64,000 nucleotides of DNA from Anagrus nilaparvatae (Eukaryota; Arthropoda; Insecta; Hymenoptera; Mymaridae): NCBI GenBank assembly GCA_022575985.1, contig JAKSXM010000272.1, positions 31,079,501-31,143,500 of the forward strand. Direction: 5' to 3'. Below the pieces are notes generated by a model. That model was not told the origin of the DNA. It worked only from the letters and a program-made list of their open reading frames with translations, and made no database searches. Both the position numbers and the translations under genes were made by a program. Below are positions 1 to 11,000 of the stretch, one piece after another; position 1 is the stretch's first letter, and every line of letters begins with the position of its first letter.

Positions 1-3000
1 ATAATTTAGCTTAATTTAGAGCGTAGGAAAGTTTAATTAGAAAAATTGGCATAAATTTTACTTAAAAATTTGATTTTTAAAAACAGCTGCCATTTTGAAA
101 TCTTTGAGAATATTTTGACACACTGAACCCATTAAAATCGATTTTGACCTTCTCTTCAGGTCAGTTTCACTAAGAATCACTCATAGATAATATATTTTCT
201 TTTCAATGTTAACTGAATTATCTTATTATTTTGTAAAATTTTTTGAAACTTAACCAAACCTATGTAAAAATAAATTTAAATTGAAATTTATTCATAAAAC
301 ATGACAATTATTTTTACATATGCAAGAACCAAAAATTTTATCATACAACAGAGGCTTCTAAAAATAAGCATAAATATGAATTATTTAAATTATTATTTTA
401 ATATTTCATTTTTTTATTTATATTTAAATTATTAAATATTATATTACCAAGGTAAAGCTGGAATTACTTCGTACTCGCGGTGCGGTGCTTATTAAACCCA
501 TTTCTGAAACTCTTTTGATAAATCATTCTGGGCTTAAAGTGATTTAGATTTTAAATATTTCTCTGGACTATTTTATAAATACTATTTTGTTTTGAAATAT
601 TACCCTGAATAAAAATTTCGGTTTGGTAGCTGAAATTTTTTTTGATCGTTTAAAACGATTGTAAATTGCTTGAAACGCAAAGAAAATTTAAAAAAATGAA
701 TTATTTTATGGAATTTGTTTTATTCATTTAAAATGCGAATACCACGGCATGTTGGGACTTAAAAAAAATTTCTTTCTTTAGATTTTTTTTATTATTTGTA
801 ACCACTAAAAAAAAAAAAAAATATTCGGCTGTCATAACCGGAAATCCGGTAGTAGGTTAGTGGCAACCGAAATTTTTTTTCAGTCAAATAATGAAAATAG
901 TAAAATTTTTCTCACAAATGAAATTATTTTGAAGCAATATACATATTAGCTTGCCTGATAAAAAAATAATCTTAGAATAAATATGGTTTTTTTTTCAATT
1001 TTTGCCATAAAAATTTAGTTTATATTCAGCTTTTATGTATTAAGATAAAAATATATGATCAATTACGCGTTAGAACCGCTTATGCAAGTTAGGTAATGTA
1101 GAAACTTTCGGACTCAATATCCTATATAAAGTAAAGGTATTTTCAAATGTTAAATAAAAAATACATTACAGTTTATGAAACGTAAGAACTTAATGAAAGA
1201 GAACATTGAGCTTACGTCCAAATTTTATTTTCGATAAAGAATTTAAAAAAAAATTTCGTTGATCTTTGTACCTTCAGCGCAAAACTGTATTTTTTTTTAT
1301 GGGACTGGAAATTCGTATAAAGTAAATTCAGTACTAATTCGAAATTTTTTTGTAGATTACTCAGTTTTCTTATTAATATTTACGTTGCTGTAAATATTAG
1401 TAGCAAAATGTCTAAGAGATTGGACTGATACTATTAAAAAAAATAATAAAAATAATTATTGGCTATCCAAATCTTACGGCCTCTCCTTATTAACATTGCA
1501 ATTTAAAAGTCACTCTGAAATCAATATTTTATATATGTAAATAATGCATAAATTAATTAGTTATTCTAAAAAAAAAGTAATTAAGAAGTACGCACTTACA
1601 CATACAATTTCTTTGGCATTTAATGCAAACTACAAATCAAGAAGAGAAAAAGACAAATTGCTGATACATGAAAGACAATAATGGGAGAGCTCGAGGTTAA
1701 ATAGAAATATTTATTATAATATATTTAATAAAATAATTAACACTTTTTTAAAACAATTTATGTTCCATAACGGTGGTAATGGAACACGTTGGGTTACGAA
1801 TCCTGAACCCACAGTATTCTTATTCCATTGGACTGGTGGCCTTGTCTATGTTAATTTACCTAGTGAAAAATCATTAAATAGCTGAAGTGCATAACACATT
1901 TAATTAACATAAATGTCAAGTTTTTTAAATGGTATGTAAAATATAAATGTAATTCAAACAATTCAATGTAATATTTTGTAAAATTAAAAAAATTATTTCT
2001 AAAAAAATAAAGGTCCTGAAGAGGTTCTCAGATTGAGAATGAAAAATTGACAAGAGTAAAAATCAAAGTTTTTTGAATTTTTCCTTATAATTTGTCCAGC
2101 AAGGTCGTTTTAAACTCAATTGAAATTTAAATTATCTGGACGTTCCAATTTTTTTTAAAAAGCTTACTCCGTTTTCAAATTACTGTATGAAGTAATAATA
2201 AATTCGTGTTTTCTTCTCAAAAAAGATGACCCATTTTCACTGGACATTTTCTGTTATAAAATAAAATTAAAAAAAAAAGTATACGTGAGAGAAAAAGAAA
2301 ATTATTTTCAACTGACTTGGAAAAAATTTAATATGTTTAAGGGTGCACGACTTTGGTGAATTCAGCGAGTCTAAACTGAATACGTATACGCTGAAAGTGA
2401 TATCGGATATAGAATGAAATGATTTCTGACAATAAAATTCTTCCTCGTTTTTGACATACTTTAGCTTTTAGCTTCCCATCAATTTTTATAAGAGCATTTT
2501 TAGTTATAGAAAAAAGATCCATTGCGAAAATAATGAAGTAATGAAACTAAAATATATTAACTTGTTTATTTAAAAATCTTCATTAATAAATTAGAGTATA
2601 AACAAATTAAAAAAATAAATGGTTTTTTTTTATCTCTTACATGAGGTTTTCCATATTAACTGGGCACAAGTTGAAAGATAAATCTTTTCATCTATTTCTA
2701 GGTTCAATTTCAGGTTTTAGAGTTTCTGGCCAATTTTAAATTTTCTTTTTATTATTACCAAATGCTTATTTTACATTTTAAAACGACGAAAATTCCAATG
2801 GAATTTGATTTCAAGGTCCAAACGTTGCTGGTTGACCGAGAAATTCATTTTGTAAAATTTTCTCAACATAAGAGGTTCAATATTTTTTTAATTATTATTT
2901 TTTCAAATTTTTTAAAATTCCGACAAATCATGTGACCAAATAAGAATCTGAATGAAAATTTGGATTTCTCGAGAAACTTTTTTTAGGAAATTGTGATATT

Positions 3001-4812
3001 TTAATATGCTAATTTTAATCAAAATTCATATGTAGCTGAAAAGTAGGGATATACGCTTAGTCCGAGGCTTTGGGTACCCGAAACTTCGGCTTTTCTAGTT
3101 GGGTCAAATTTCTTGTAAGGTCCAAAATACAGTTTGGGATCTCAAGTTTCCTTTGCTTTACGAAATTCGAAATAACTCGAAGTAAAAAACTCAAAATTTC
3201 AGGTAACCGCACATCCCTATTAAAAATTTTTGTACAAATTCAAATTAACTTGCCAAATATACAAAAATGGTTGGCAAAAATCGAGAATTGGAAAGTTAAA
3301 AATAGGGGACTTATTTTGCTGTTGCTAAGAAAAACAACGTCAGTTTATTTTTGCGCCGATGACTCCAAAATTTCATATGCTTTGAAGTCAATAATTGTTA
3401 ATTGGTGTCGATTTGTAGTTACACTTTCGAAAAGAAAATAGTTTTGATCGATTTTAGCTATACCTTTAACTCCAAATTGGGTACAGTTGGGTACGGCGTG
3501 GAATCCGTCACATATAAATCTAAAGTTTAAAATAAGTAGAGGAGATTCTTCCTTGTATTTTTTATTTTCAATATTAAATAAAGGCAATTTTCGCGTTTGT
3601 CAGATAACAAGATAAGGGAATACATTATAATAAGTACGCCGCAAGGAAATCCGATCATAAACATCCTCTTTAAAAGCTTACGATAAAAAAAATGCGAAGA
3701 AATCTCTTATTTTTTTTCTTAACTTATTTTATTTAAAAAAGTTGAAAGAAAAGTTGAAAGTTTTCATCCTGATATAAAATGTAGATTTTATTATAGTGAA
3801 AACAAAGCAATAATTAAAAATTTTTATACACTTACGTATTATAGATTAGCATAATTTTGCGAGCATGTTTTATATGTATTAGTCAGGGACACTAACTCAA
3901 ACAGAGAAAATATGCGAACACGGATTTTCATTTTTTCTTTTTTAAATTCTCCGTAGTCATTTTACCATAAAACTTTTTAGTATGGCTTAATATTTCTTAT
4001 TTTAGGCCAAAAAAATAAAAAGTCCTTTCTCTTCCTAAAAAAATCTACTCTTTTAGGCACTGTGATAAAAATTTTAATTTCTAAAGTTCTTATGCTCTTT
4101 TTGCAAAAGAAACTTATTTTTAAAATGTTTTTTTAATTTAAGCCCAAGGAGAAAATTTCCTTATTTTTATGAATCAATGAAAAAATAACAAATAAAATTC
4201 TCCAGAATTGATTTAAAATAAATTTATTTCACAAAAATAATAATAGTAAGAATGAGAAAATGAGTAAAACTAACAAAAGAATAACTTCAAGTCTTGAAAA
4301 TATAAAAGTTTAATTTTTTTCGCTTCTACTTTTTAACCGTGCCTGAGAATTAATAATTTGAGAAAATTAAATTACTGAATTTAATTTTTTTTTTATAACA
4401 GTTTTATTATAATAAACAACTTTATTAACCCTAAATTAACCAATCTCCACAATCTCCGCTTCTTATTGTACGGTGAAAATTCTTTTATAATTTTGACATT
4501 TAATTATAATTTTTGATCGAGTGATTAAAATTAAAGTTTGTATAAAAATCACAAATAAAATACAAACAGTTTAATTCTACTTCTGTAAATGTTTTAAAAT
4601 AGAAAATTGCTGAAAAAATTTTTTTATTTGCGTAAACATGAAGAGCAGCCTTTATTTGATTTCTCTTTTGTACTCACCCCGTAATTTAATGCACTCGCTA
4701 ATGGGTTCGCTAAATAAAGCTAATGCCAAGAACACAAAGAAAATGTTAAAAATAATAAAAAGTTTTTTTAATTAGCATGAAAAATTAACTAAAAAAAATA
4801 AATTTTCAACAG
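1..4812. other. AT-rich upstream region, no gene seen
   Basis: This stretch lies upstream of the receptor gene. It is dominated by A and T runs. The open frames in it (for example 3070-3441 plus, 3345-3587 minus and 2337-2522 minus) have low-complexity, Phe/Lys/Ile-rich translations with no family resemblance, and two of them overlap on opposite strands. It presumably contains the promoter and non-coding 5' exon(s) of the receptor, because the start codon sits just after a plausible splice acceptor (AG at 4811-4812). I cannot place the promoter. A small inverted-repeat element is listed separately at 3044-3219. Confidence 0.5.
3044..3219. repeat. short TA-flanked inverted-repeat element (MITE-like)
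   Basis: The left end reads TAGGGATATACG and the right end, in reverse complement, TAGGGATGTGCG. This gives a 12-base terminal inverted repeat with two transitions, and both ends begin with TA. The 176-bp length and the absence of a coding frame fit a non-autonomous miniature element. Alternative: chance similarity in low-complexity DNA. Confidence 0.35.
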
Positions 4813-4818
4813 TTTTAA

Positions 4819-4881
4819 ATGTCTGAAAGATGGATTCGAGCAGTTTATCACCGGATTCAGAAAATGATGAAAATAAATTGA
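4819..4881 (+). other. upstream ORF overlapping the receptor start codon
   Basis: An ATG at 4819 opens a 20-codon frame that ends with TGA at 4879-4881. It overlaps the receptor start codon at 4830 in a different frame. If the mature mRNA begins its last 5' exon at 4813 (after the acceptor AG at 4811-4812), this ATG is the first one in that exon, and scanning ribosomes would meet it before the receptor start. Whether it is used is unknown; a repressive uORF is inference. Confidence 0.4.
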
Positions 4882-5085
4882 GAATTTCCAATTTGACAAT
4901 ACCTAAAACGGAATCAGAATGTGGTAGCGCGATTAAGGAATTTTACGAGAGTTACAACGCAGCTAGTAGAAACCTATGTCCAATTATTTGGGATAATATT
5001 ACATGCTGGTTGAGTAGCGAAGCTGGAAATTTAGTGATTCAGCCATGCTTCGAATACCTCAATGGTCTTCATTATGACGGCTCAC
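4830..5085 (+). CDS. Dh44-R: DH44 receptor coding exon 1 (most of the ligand-binding domain)
   Basis: The exon encodes residues 1-85 and the first base of codon 86. It begins MDSSSLSPDSENDENK and carries four of the six ectodomain cysteines, including CPIIWDNITCW and QPCFEYLNGLHYDG. It ends at a strong donor, GTAAGT, at 5086. The hydrophilic N-terminus lacks a signal sequence; the ATG at 4830 is the only in-frame start after the acceptor at 4811-4812. An (ATT)n tract follows directly in the intron. The next coding exon is about 40.8 kb downstream. Confidence 0.85.
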
Positions 5086-8000
5086 GTAAGTCTCGCATTT
5101 ATTATTATTATTATTATTTAAAGTTCAATTTAACTCTATTAGGTTTTATTTCGATAATAAACTAATTAAAATTGTTCGAGTAAACTTTTAGAAATTGAAG
5201 GGATTAGATGCTAATTAAATAAACAAGAAATTATAATTTTATTTTAATTAACTCTTTGCTTGAACTTTATTATTTAGTTTATTATTAATTAAACTAATTT
5301 TTAATATGAACAGTAAAAATTATTAAAATAAAAAAAATTTTATGTAAATAAAAATATAATTATAGTATTTTTAGATAGAAATTTTAAAAATAATATTCCT
5401 ATTTATAAAATATTATTTACTCACTTTTTGAAGGGTGGAAAAGCAAACTTTTACTATGTTTTTGAAATTTCTTACAGTAAACTAAAAAAAAAGCCAATTT
5501 GCTAATTTTATTTTTATAAAAACTCAAGAAATCCTATTTTGGTTAAAAAGTTTCCGAATACCGGAATATTGGTTCTTTTTTTTTAGTTTAGTTTCGATTG
5601 AGCTAAATATTAAACTTACCCGACGAATTTTCGATAGATCTCTTTAGATCTCCAGAGATCAAAAGAGATCTCTAAAGATCTCTAGAGATCAAAAGAGATC
5701 TCCGGAGATCTCTAGAGATCTAAATAGATCGAAAAATTGGGGAGATCTAAAGAGATCTCCGGAGATCACTTTTGATCTCTAGAGATTTCTAGAGATCCAT
5801 TTTGATCTCTGGAGATCTAAAGAGATCTTGAGAGATCTGCGGAATGAAAAAAAAAATTAGGAAAATTTTTAAATGTCATTTAAAATCATTAAATGAAGGT
5901 ATTAAAGGATAATTTGATTTTTTTTATGCCTTTTGAATAATTTCAAGGAAATAGGATCTGGTCAATGAATAAAAAATGTCAAAGTACTTAAATATGTATA
6001 ATTTTATTAACAACATATTATTTAAAGTTTATGGTATTTAATAGGTATTTAACATCTTTCAGTTTTAAATTTGAACTGTTTTTTCACTCTTTTTTTCAAC
6101 ATTTTAATAAAGATAAAAAACTTGAAATTTTTAATTTCATCAAAATGACAAAAAAAAACCGTATGGTGGGGTGTTTTCTACAATAAAAAATGTCTACGAA
6201 TTTCCTATCCGGACCTTCTATCCAGCTACTTTAAGCATTTGCTGTCAATATTTTCATATTTTCAATATTGTCTTGATTTTTATAATGGATTTCCTTAAAA
6301 TTATGACCCTGAAAAACGACAAAACTCGATTTTTCTCATATAAGGCGTAGTCGAATTTCTGGGGGAAAAATGTACAAGAGCCTCTTGTAAATAATATTCA
6401 GAAAAACATATTTTGAAAACTGATAACCTTTTATAATGGATTTCCTCAAAATTGGGACCCTGAAACACGACAAAAATCGATTTTTCTCATATAAGAAGCG
6501 GTCAAAAGCTAAGTGGTAAAAAATAAATGGTTTGATCGGATTTCTGGGGAAAAAAAACATAAGTTCCTTTAGTAAATAATATTCAGAAAAATTTATTTTG
6601 TAAACTATTATACTTTTATGATTGATTCCCTTAAAATTGGGACACCAAAACATGACAAAAGTCGATTTTTCTCATATAAGAAGTGGTCAAAAGCTAAAAT
6701 AAATAAATGGTTTCATAGGATTTATGGGAAAAAAGTATACAAGACCTTCTTTTAAATAATAATCAGAAAAACTTATTTTGAAAACTGCTAACTTTTTATA
6801 ATAGATTTCCTTAAAATTGGGACCCTAAAAACCAATAAAATCGATTTTTCTCCTATAAAACGTGGTCAAAAGCTAAAATAAATGGTTCCATCAAATTCTT
6901 AGGGAAGAAATAGACAAGTCCCTCTTGTTAATAATACACAGAAAAATTTATTCAGAAAACTACAAAACTTTTAAAATTGGTCCCCTTGAAATTTGGACCC
7001 TAAAAGGCAACGAAAATCGATTTTTCTCCTATAAAACGTGGTCAAAAAGTAAAATAAATGGTTTCATCGGATTGCTGGGGAAAAAATACTGAAATATATC
7101 AATTGGAACATAATTTTAAACGTAATTTTAATCCACTGGAAAAACTGAAAGTTTTGAGAAAATCCCAATTTTAAGGAGGCCAAAAAAAAACTTTCGAGAG
7201 CTATCGTGGGCTCAAAAATCGATATTTTGGTCTAAATCCAACGAGAAACTTATTTTTTTTACTTATATTTTAGAGTTCTGCAGGCGCGTTAGGAATCCCG
7301 GATATTTCAAAAAAAAAAGGCAGTCTTATAAAAAAATTCAAATCATCATTATTCAAATTATGAAAATATTGACAGCAAACGCTTAAAGTAGCTAGATAGA
7401 AGGTCCGGATAGAAAATTCGTAGACATTTTTTAGTGTAGAAAAGACCCTAACATACAGTTTTTTTTGTCATTTTGATCGCATAATAAAACGCTTCCAGGT
7501 CACCGTGAGTTATATGAAATTATAAATGAAATTATAAAATTTTTATTTTTTTTAGTAAATGAAATAAAAATGTGATAAAATTTAAAAAAAAAATGTTTAT
7601 TTTAGTTATTATATTGTTTTTATAATTGTAAATCAAGTTTAAATTAAAAATTTCAAGTTTTTTATCTTTATTAAAATGTTGAAAAAAAGAGTGAAAAAAA
7701 CAGTTCAAATTTAAAACTGAAAGATGTTAAATACCTATTAAATACCATAAACTTTAAATAATATGTTGTTAATAAAATTATACATATTTAAGTACTTTGA
7801 CATTTTTATTCATTGACCAGGTCCTATTTCCTTGAAATTATTCAAAAGGCATAAAAAAAATCAAATTATCCTTTAATACCTTCATTTAATGATTTTAAAT
7901 GACATTTAAAAATTTTTCTAATTTTTTTTTTCATTCCGCAGATCTCTCAAGATCTCTTTAGATCTCCCCAATTTTTCGATCTATTTAGATCTCTAGAGAT

Positions 8001-11000
8001 CTCCGGAGATCTCTTTTGATCTCTAGAGATCTCTAGAGATCTCTTTTGATCTCTGGAGATCTAAAGAGATCTATCGAAAATTCGTCGGGTTTTTACAGTA
8101 GAAACAACCAGAGCCAGAAAAATTATAGTCAAAATAGTAAAAACTAACAATAAGCAATAAATAAATATTTGAAAAATATCTGCGGGTTGTTCTGCTTATA
8201 CCAGATTCATCACTTTCATAAAAATATAAAAGTAAATTATAAATGTCTTTATGCAAAGTATTTTATATGCTTTTAAATTCGCAAAAAGAAAAAAGCTATT
8301 AAAGGTTTTCTAGGTGTTAATGAGCTCCTCATATTTTTATTTAAATAATTTATAGGGGTGAAACTAAAAGGTCGCCTTGTTCATGTATTCTGAAAATGCA
8401 TTAAAAAAATGTCATAGTGCTTGATAACTGATACTACTCAGAGAAAACTGGTGAAAATTCATGTGAAATATTTCTTATTCGAGTCAATAATTTTACACTG
8501 TGTAGCATTTTTCTTCTGTCAGTCAATAATTCCCTTCGAAATTATTAATATGAAAAGGAAGCTTAAATTCTATGAAATTTGCTTGGAATCCTTTGTATAG
8601 AAACATTATTTTATACTGCATGATTATGAATGCATGCATAATATAAACTTATTGTTTGATATAAAATATACGCACGTAATGGCAAGCTACATTTATTTTG
8701 CGGTTGTCATATTCTAGAGCATAAAGGCTGACGCCGAAATTGAAGAAAGAAAAAAAGTACAAAAGGCTTGATTATTGCAAGACCCAAAATTAAGCTTAAG
8801 GGTCGTTTTACCTAAATATGTCGATATTTTAGCTGATTTTTAAGGTAGGATTGTGAAATAACGGATAGAGATATTTGAATCAAATTTTTTTTATAGTTTA
8901 CAAATATATTAAAAATTAAAAAAAAAAATTTTTTTTTGTTTTTTGTGACGTCAGTTTTGCGTGAGAGAGGTGAACTTGCGTCTCTGAAAAAAAAAAATTC
9001 AAAACTGTGTACTTGATATCTTGACTTAGGATAATCTAAAACGTACGAAAAAAAAATTAGTAAGACTGAAAACCCGTAATTTCGGGATGTCGTCGAGTTT
9101 TTTCAAAAAAATTAATTACGAACAAAATGGCGGCTACGCAAAGTTAAAATGAAAAAAAAAGCCTATAATTTTCGGGCAAAAGCAGCTGTAAAAATTTTTT
9201 CAGAATATAAAAAAAAAAAAACTCGACGACATCCCGAAATTAGTGCATTTATTAAGTTGCTTAGTGAATTTAAAGAAAATCGGTGCAGAAGTTATCGCGC
9301 AATCGAGTACAGGGTTTTACAGACGTTGTTTTGAGTAAAACGACTTTGAAGTTTTGGAATAATTTTTTCGGTACTTTTAATCATTAAATTATTATTTTTT
9401 TTTTATTGCGTAAAGGAACTTACAACAAATAAAATTAGACCAAAAAAATAAAAATCGGTCAAATAGTTTTAGAGAAATTTTAATTAGAAGGTGTAAAAAC
9501 ATAGTTTTCTAAATAAGAGTAAATATTTTTTTTTCTTAAAAATTTAACAAAACATTTTTTTTTTTGTATATTTAAGTAGACTTATAAGTTATCAGTGATT
9601 TTTGAGCCATAAACTATCCTTCTGGTTTTCATACTGATTTTGTAGCTGATTTTACCCCTGCTGCTGGGCCGATTTGCTATTTTTTACCATTTTGGCACGG
9701 CTAAATTTGGAGTCATAAACCATCGCGAATATTAGCAAAATTTGCTCATAATTTCTATCAGTGACCAGTTCCGACATGATTTCTAACTAATTAACAGTAG
9801 TTAGAAGATATGTAAAAAAATATTAGAGCCATACCGTTAAGTTTTATCAAAAACACGTTTGACGGCGCCAGCAAAACAGGCAAAAAAATATAATTAGAGG
9901 GGAGGATTTAAAAATAAATTTTTTTTACATACTCTTGAGACATATATAAAGTAATTAATAGAAAAAAAAAAAATTCGGTTATCAAAAAAAAGTTTAGGTA
10001 AAACGACCCTTAATCCTTTTACGTGGGAACCAATTAATATTTTTCTAGATTATGAAATATGCAGATTAATTATTAAGTGTATATTCTTATTTTGTAATAA
10101 TAAATTAATAATTATAGAATTATAATTATAATAATGAAATTTTAGCCTGAAATCGTACAAGGATAAATTCTCTAAAATTTATGAAAAAATTCTTAATTCG
10201 TACTAAAAATTGTTGAAAGAAAAATCTACTTTCGCTGTCCATTTGATAAAATAATATCAATATTATTTCAAGAAACGACATTTTTCAAGAAAAATTCTTA
10301 ACGCAATATAATATATAAGTTTTTATGTTTTAATCAAAAATAGTACACTCTCCAATATTATAAATAATTAATTGGATTTTAAATACATAAATATTAAATT
10401 TTGATATGTAAAATAATACAATAAATTAATTAAAGAGAAAATACAATGAAATTAGATATAGTTTTAACACAATGTATATGCGTTAATTTTGTTAATTATC
10501 AGCTAAATTCTAAAGTTAAATTAAAGTCAAATAACTGTGTTTAGTCAATTCGCTAGATATGTCGTAGGGAAGTAGAGAAATCCGTGATTTGGCCAAATCG
10601 TACGTAGTAGACTAATGGAAGTTTCGATCGCCTACTTCCCTAAAATTTTTAGTGAAGTAGACGAAAATTATAGCTGTTGTCTACTACACCTATAGCCTTT
10701 AGGGAAGTAGACAAATCGTCTACTTCACTGAAATAAACTCAGTGGAGTAAACTAATTTATTTTATTTGCCTACTTCACGGATGGCAAAAAGTAAAAAACA
10801 AAGAGAATTTGGTGTTTATGCCTTATATATTATATTATATAAACATTTCTTATTAAACATTGACATTTACATTTTTTTTGCAAATTTTATTTATTATTAT
10901 TTAGTACCAAAAGAAATATTCAAAGTTTGTCAAAAACTACTCTATGTTTTAAGTGTGGCTTAGAATTTAATTTGGATGGTCTTGATTCTGATGAATTTAA

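Noticed and set aside
1791..1812. T-arm-like phrase GTTACGAATCCTGAACCC, possible tRNA
   Set aside because: No matching D-arm, anticodon stem or acceptor stem can be assembled around it.
3070..3441. 123-codon open frame
   Set aside because: Low-complexity translation with no family resemblance, no splice context, and an overlapping frame on the other strand; it also begins inside the small inverted-repeat element.
6336..6653. 105-codon minus-strand frame
   Set aside because: It is formed by tandem copies in the core of the fold-back element; the repeated peptide phrases mirror the DNA repeat.
9149..9334. 61-codon frame in the TTAA element
   Set aside because: Lysine-run translation covering one arm of an internal hairpin; no resemblance to a transposase.
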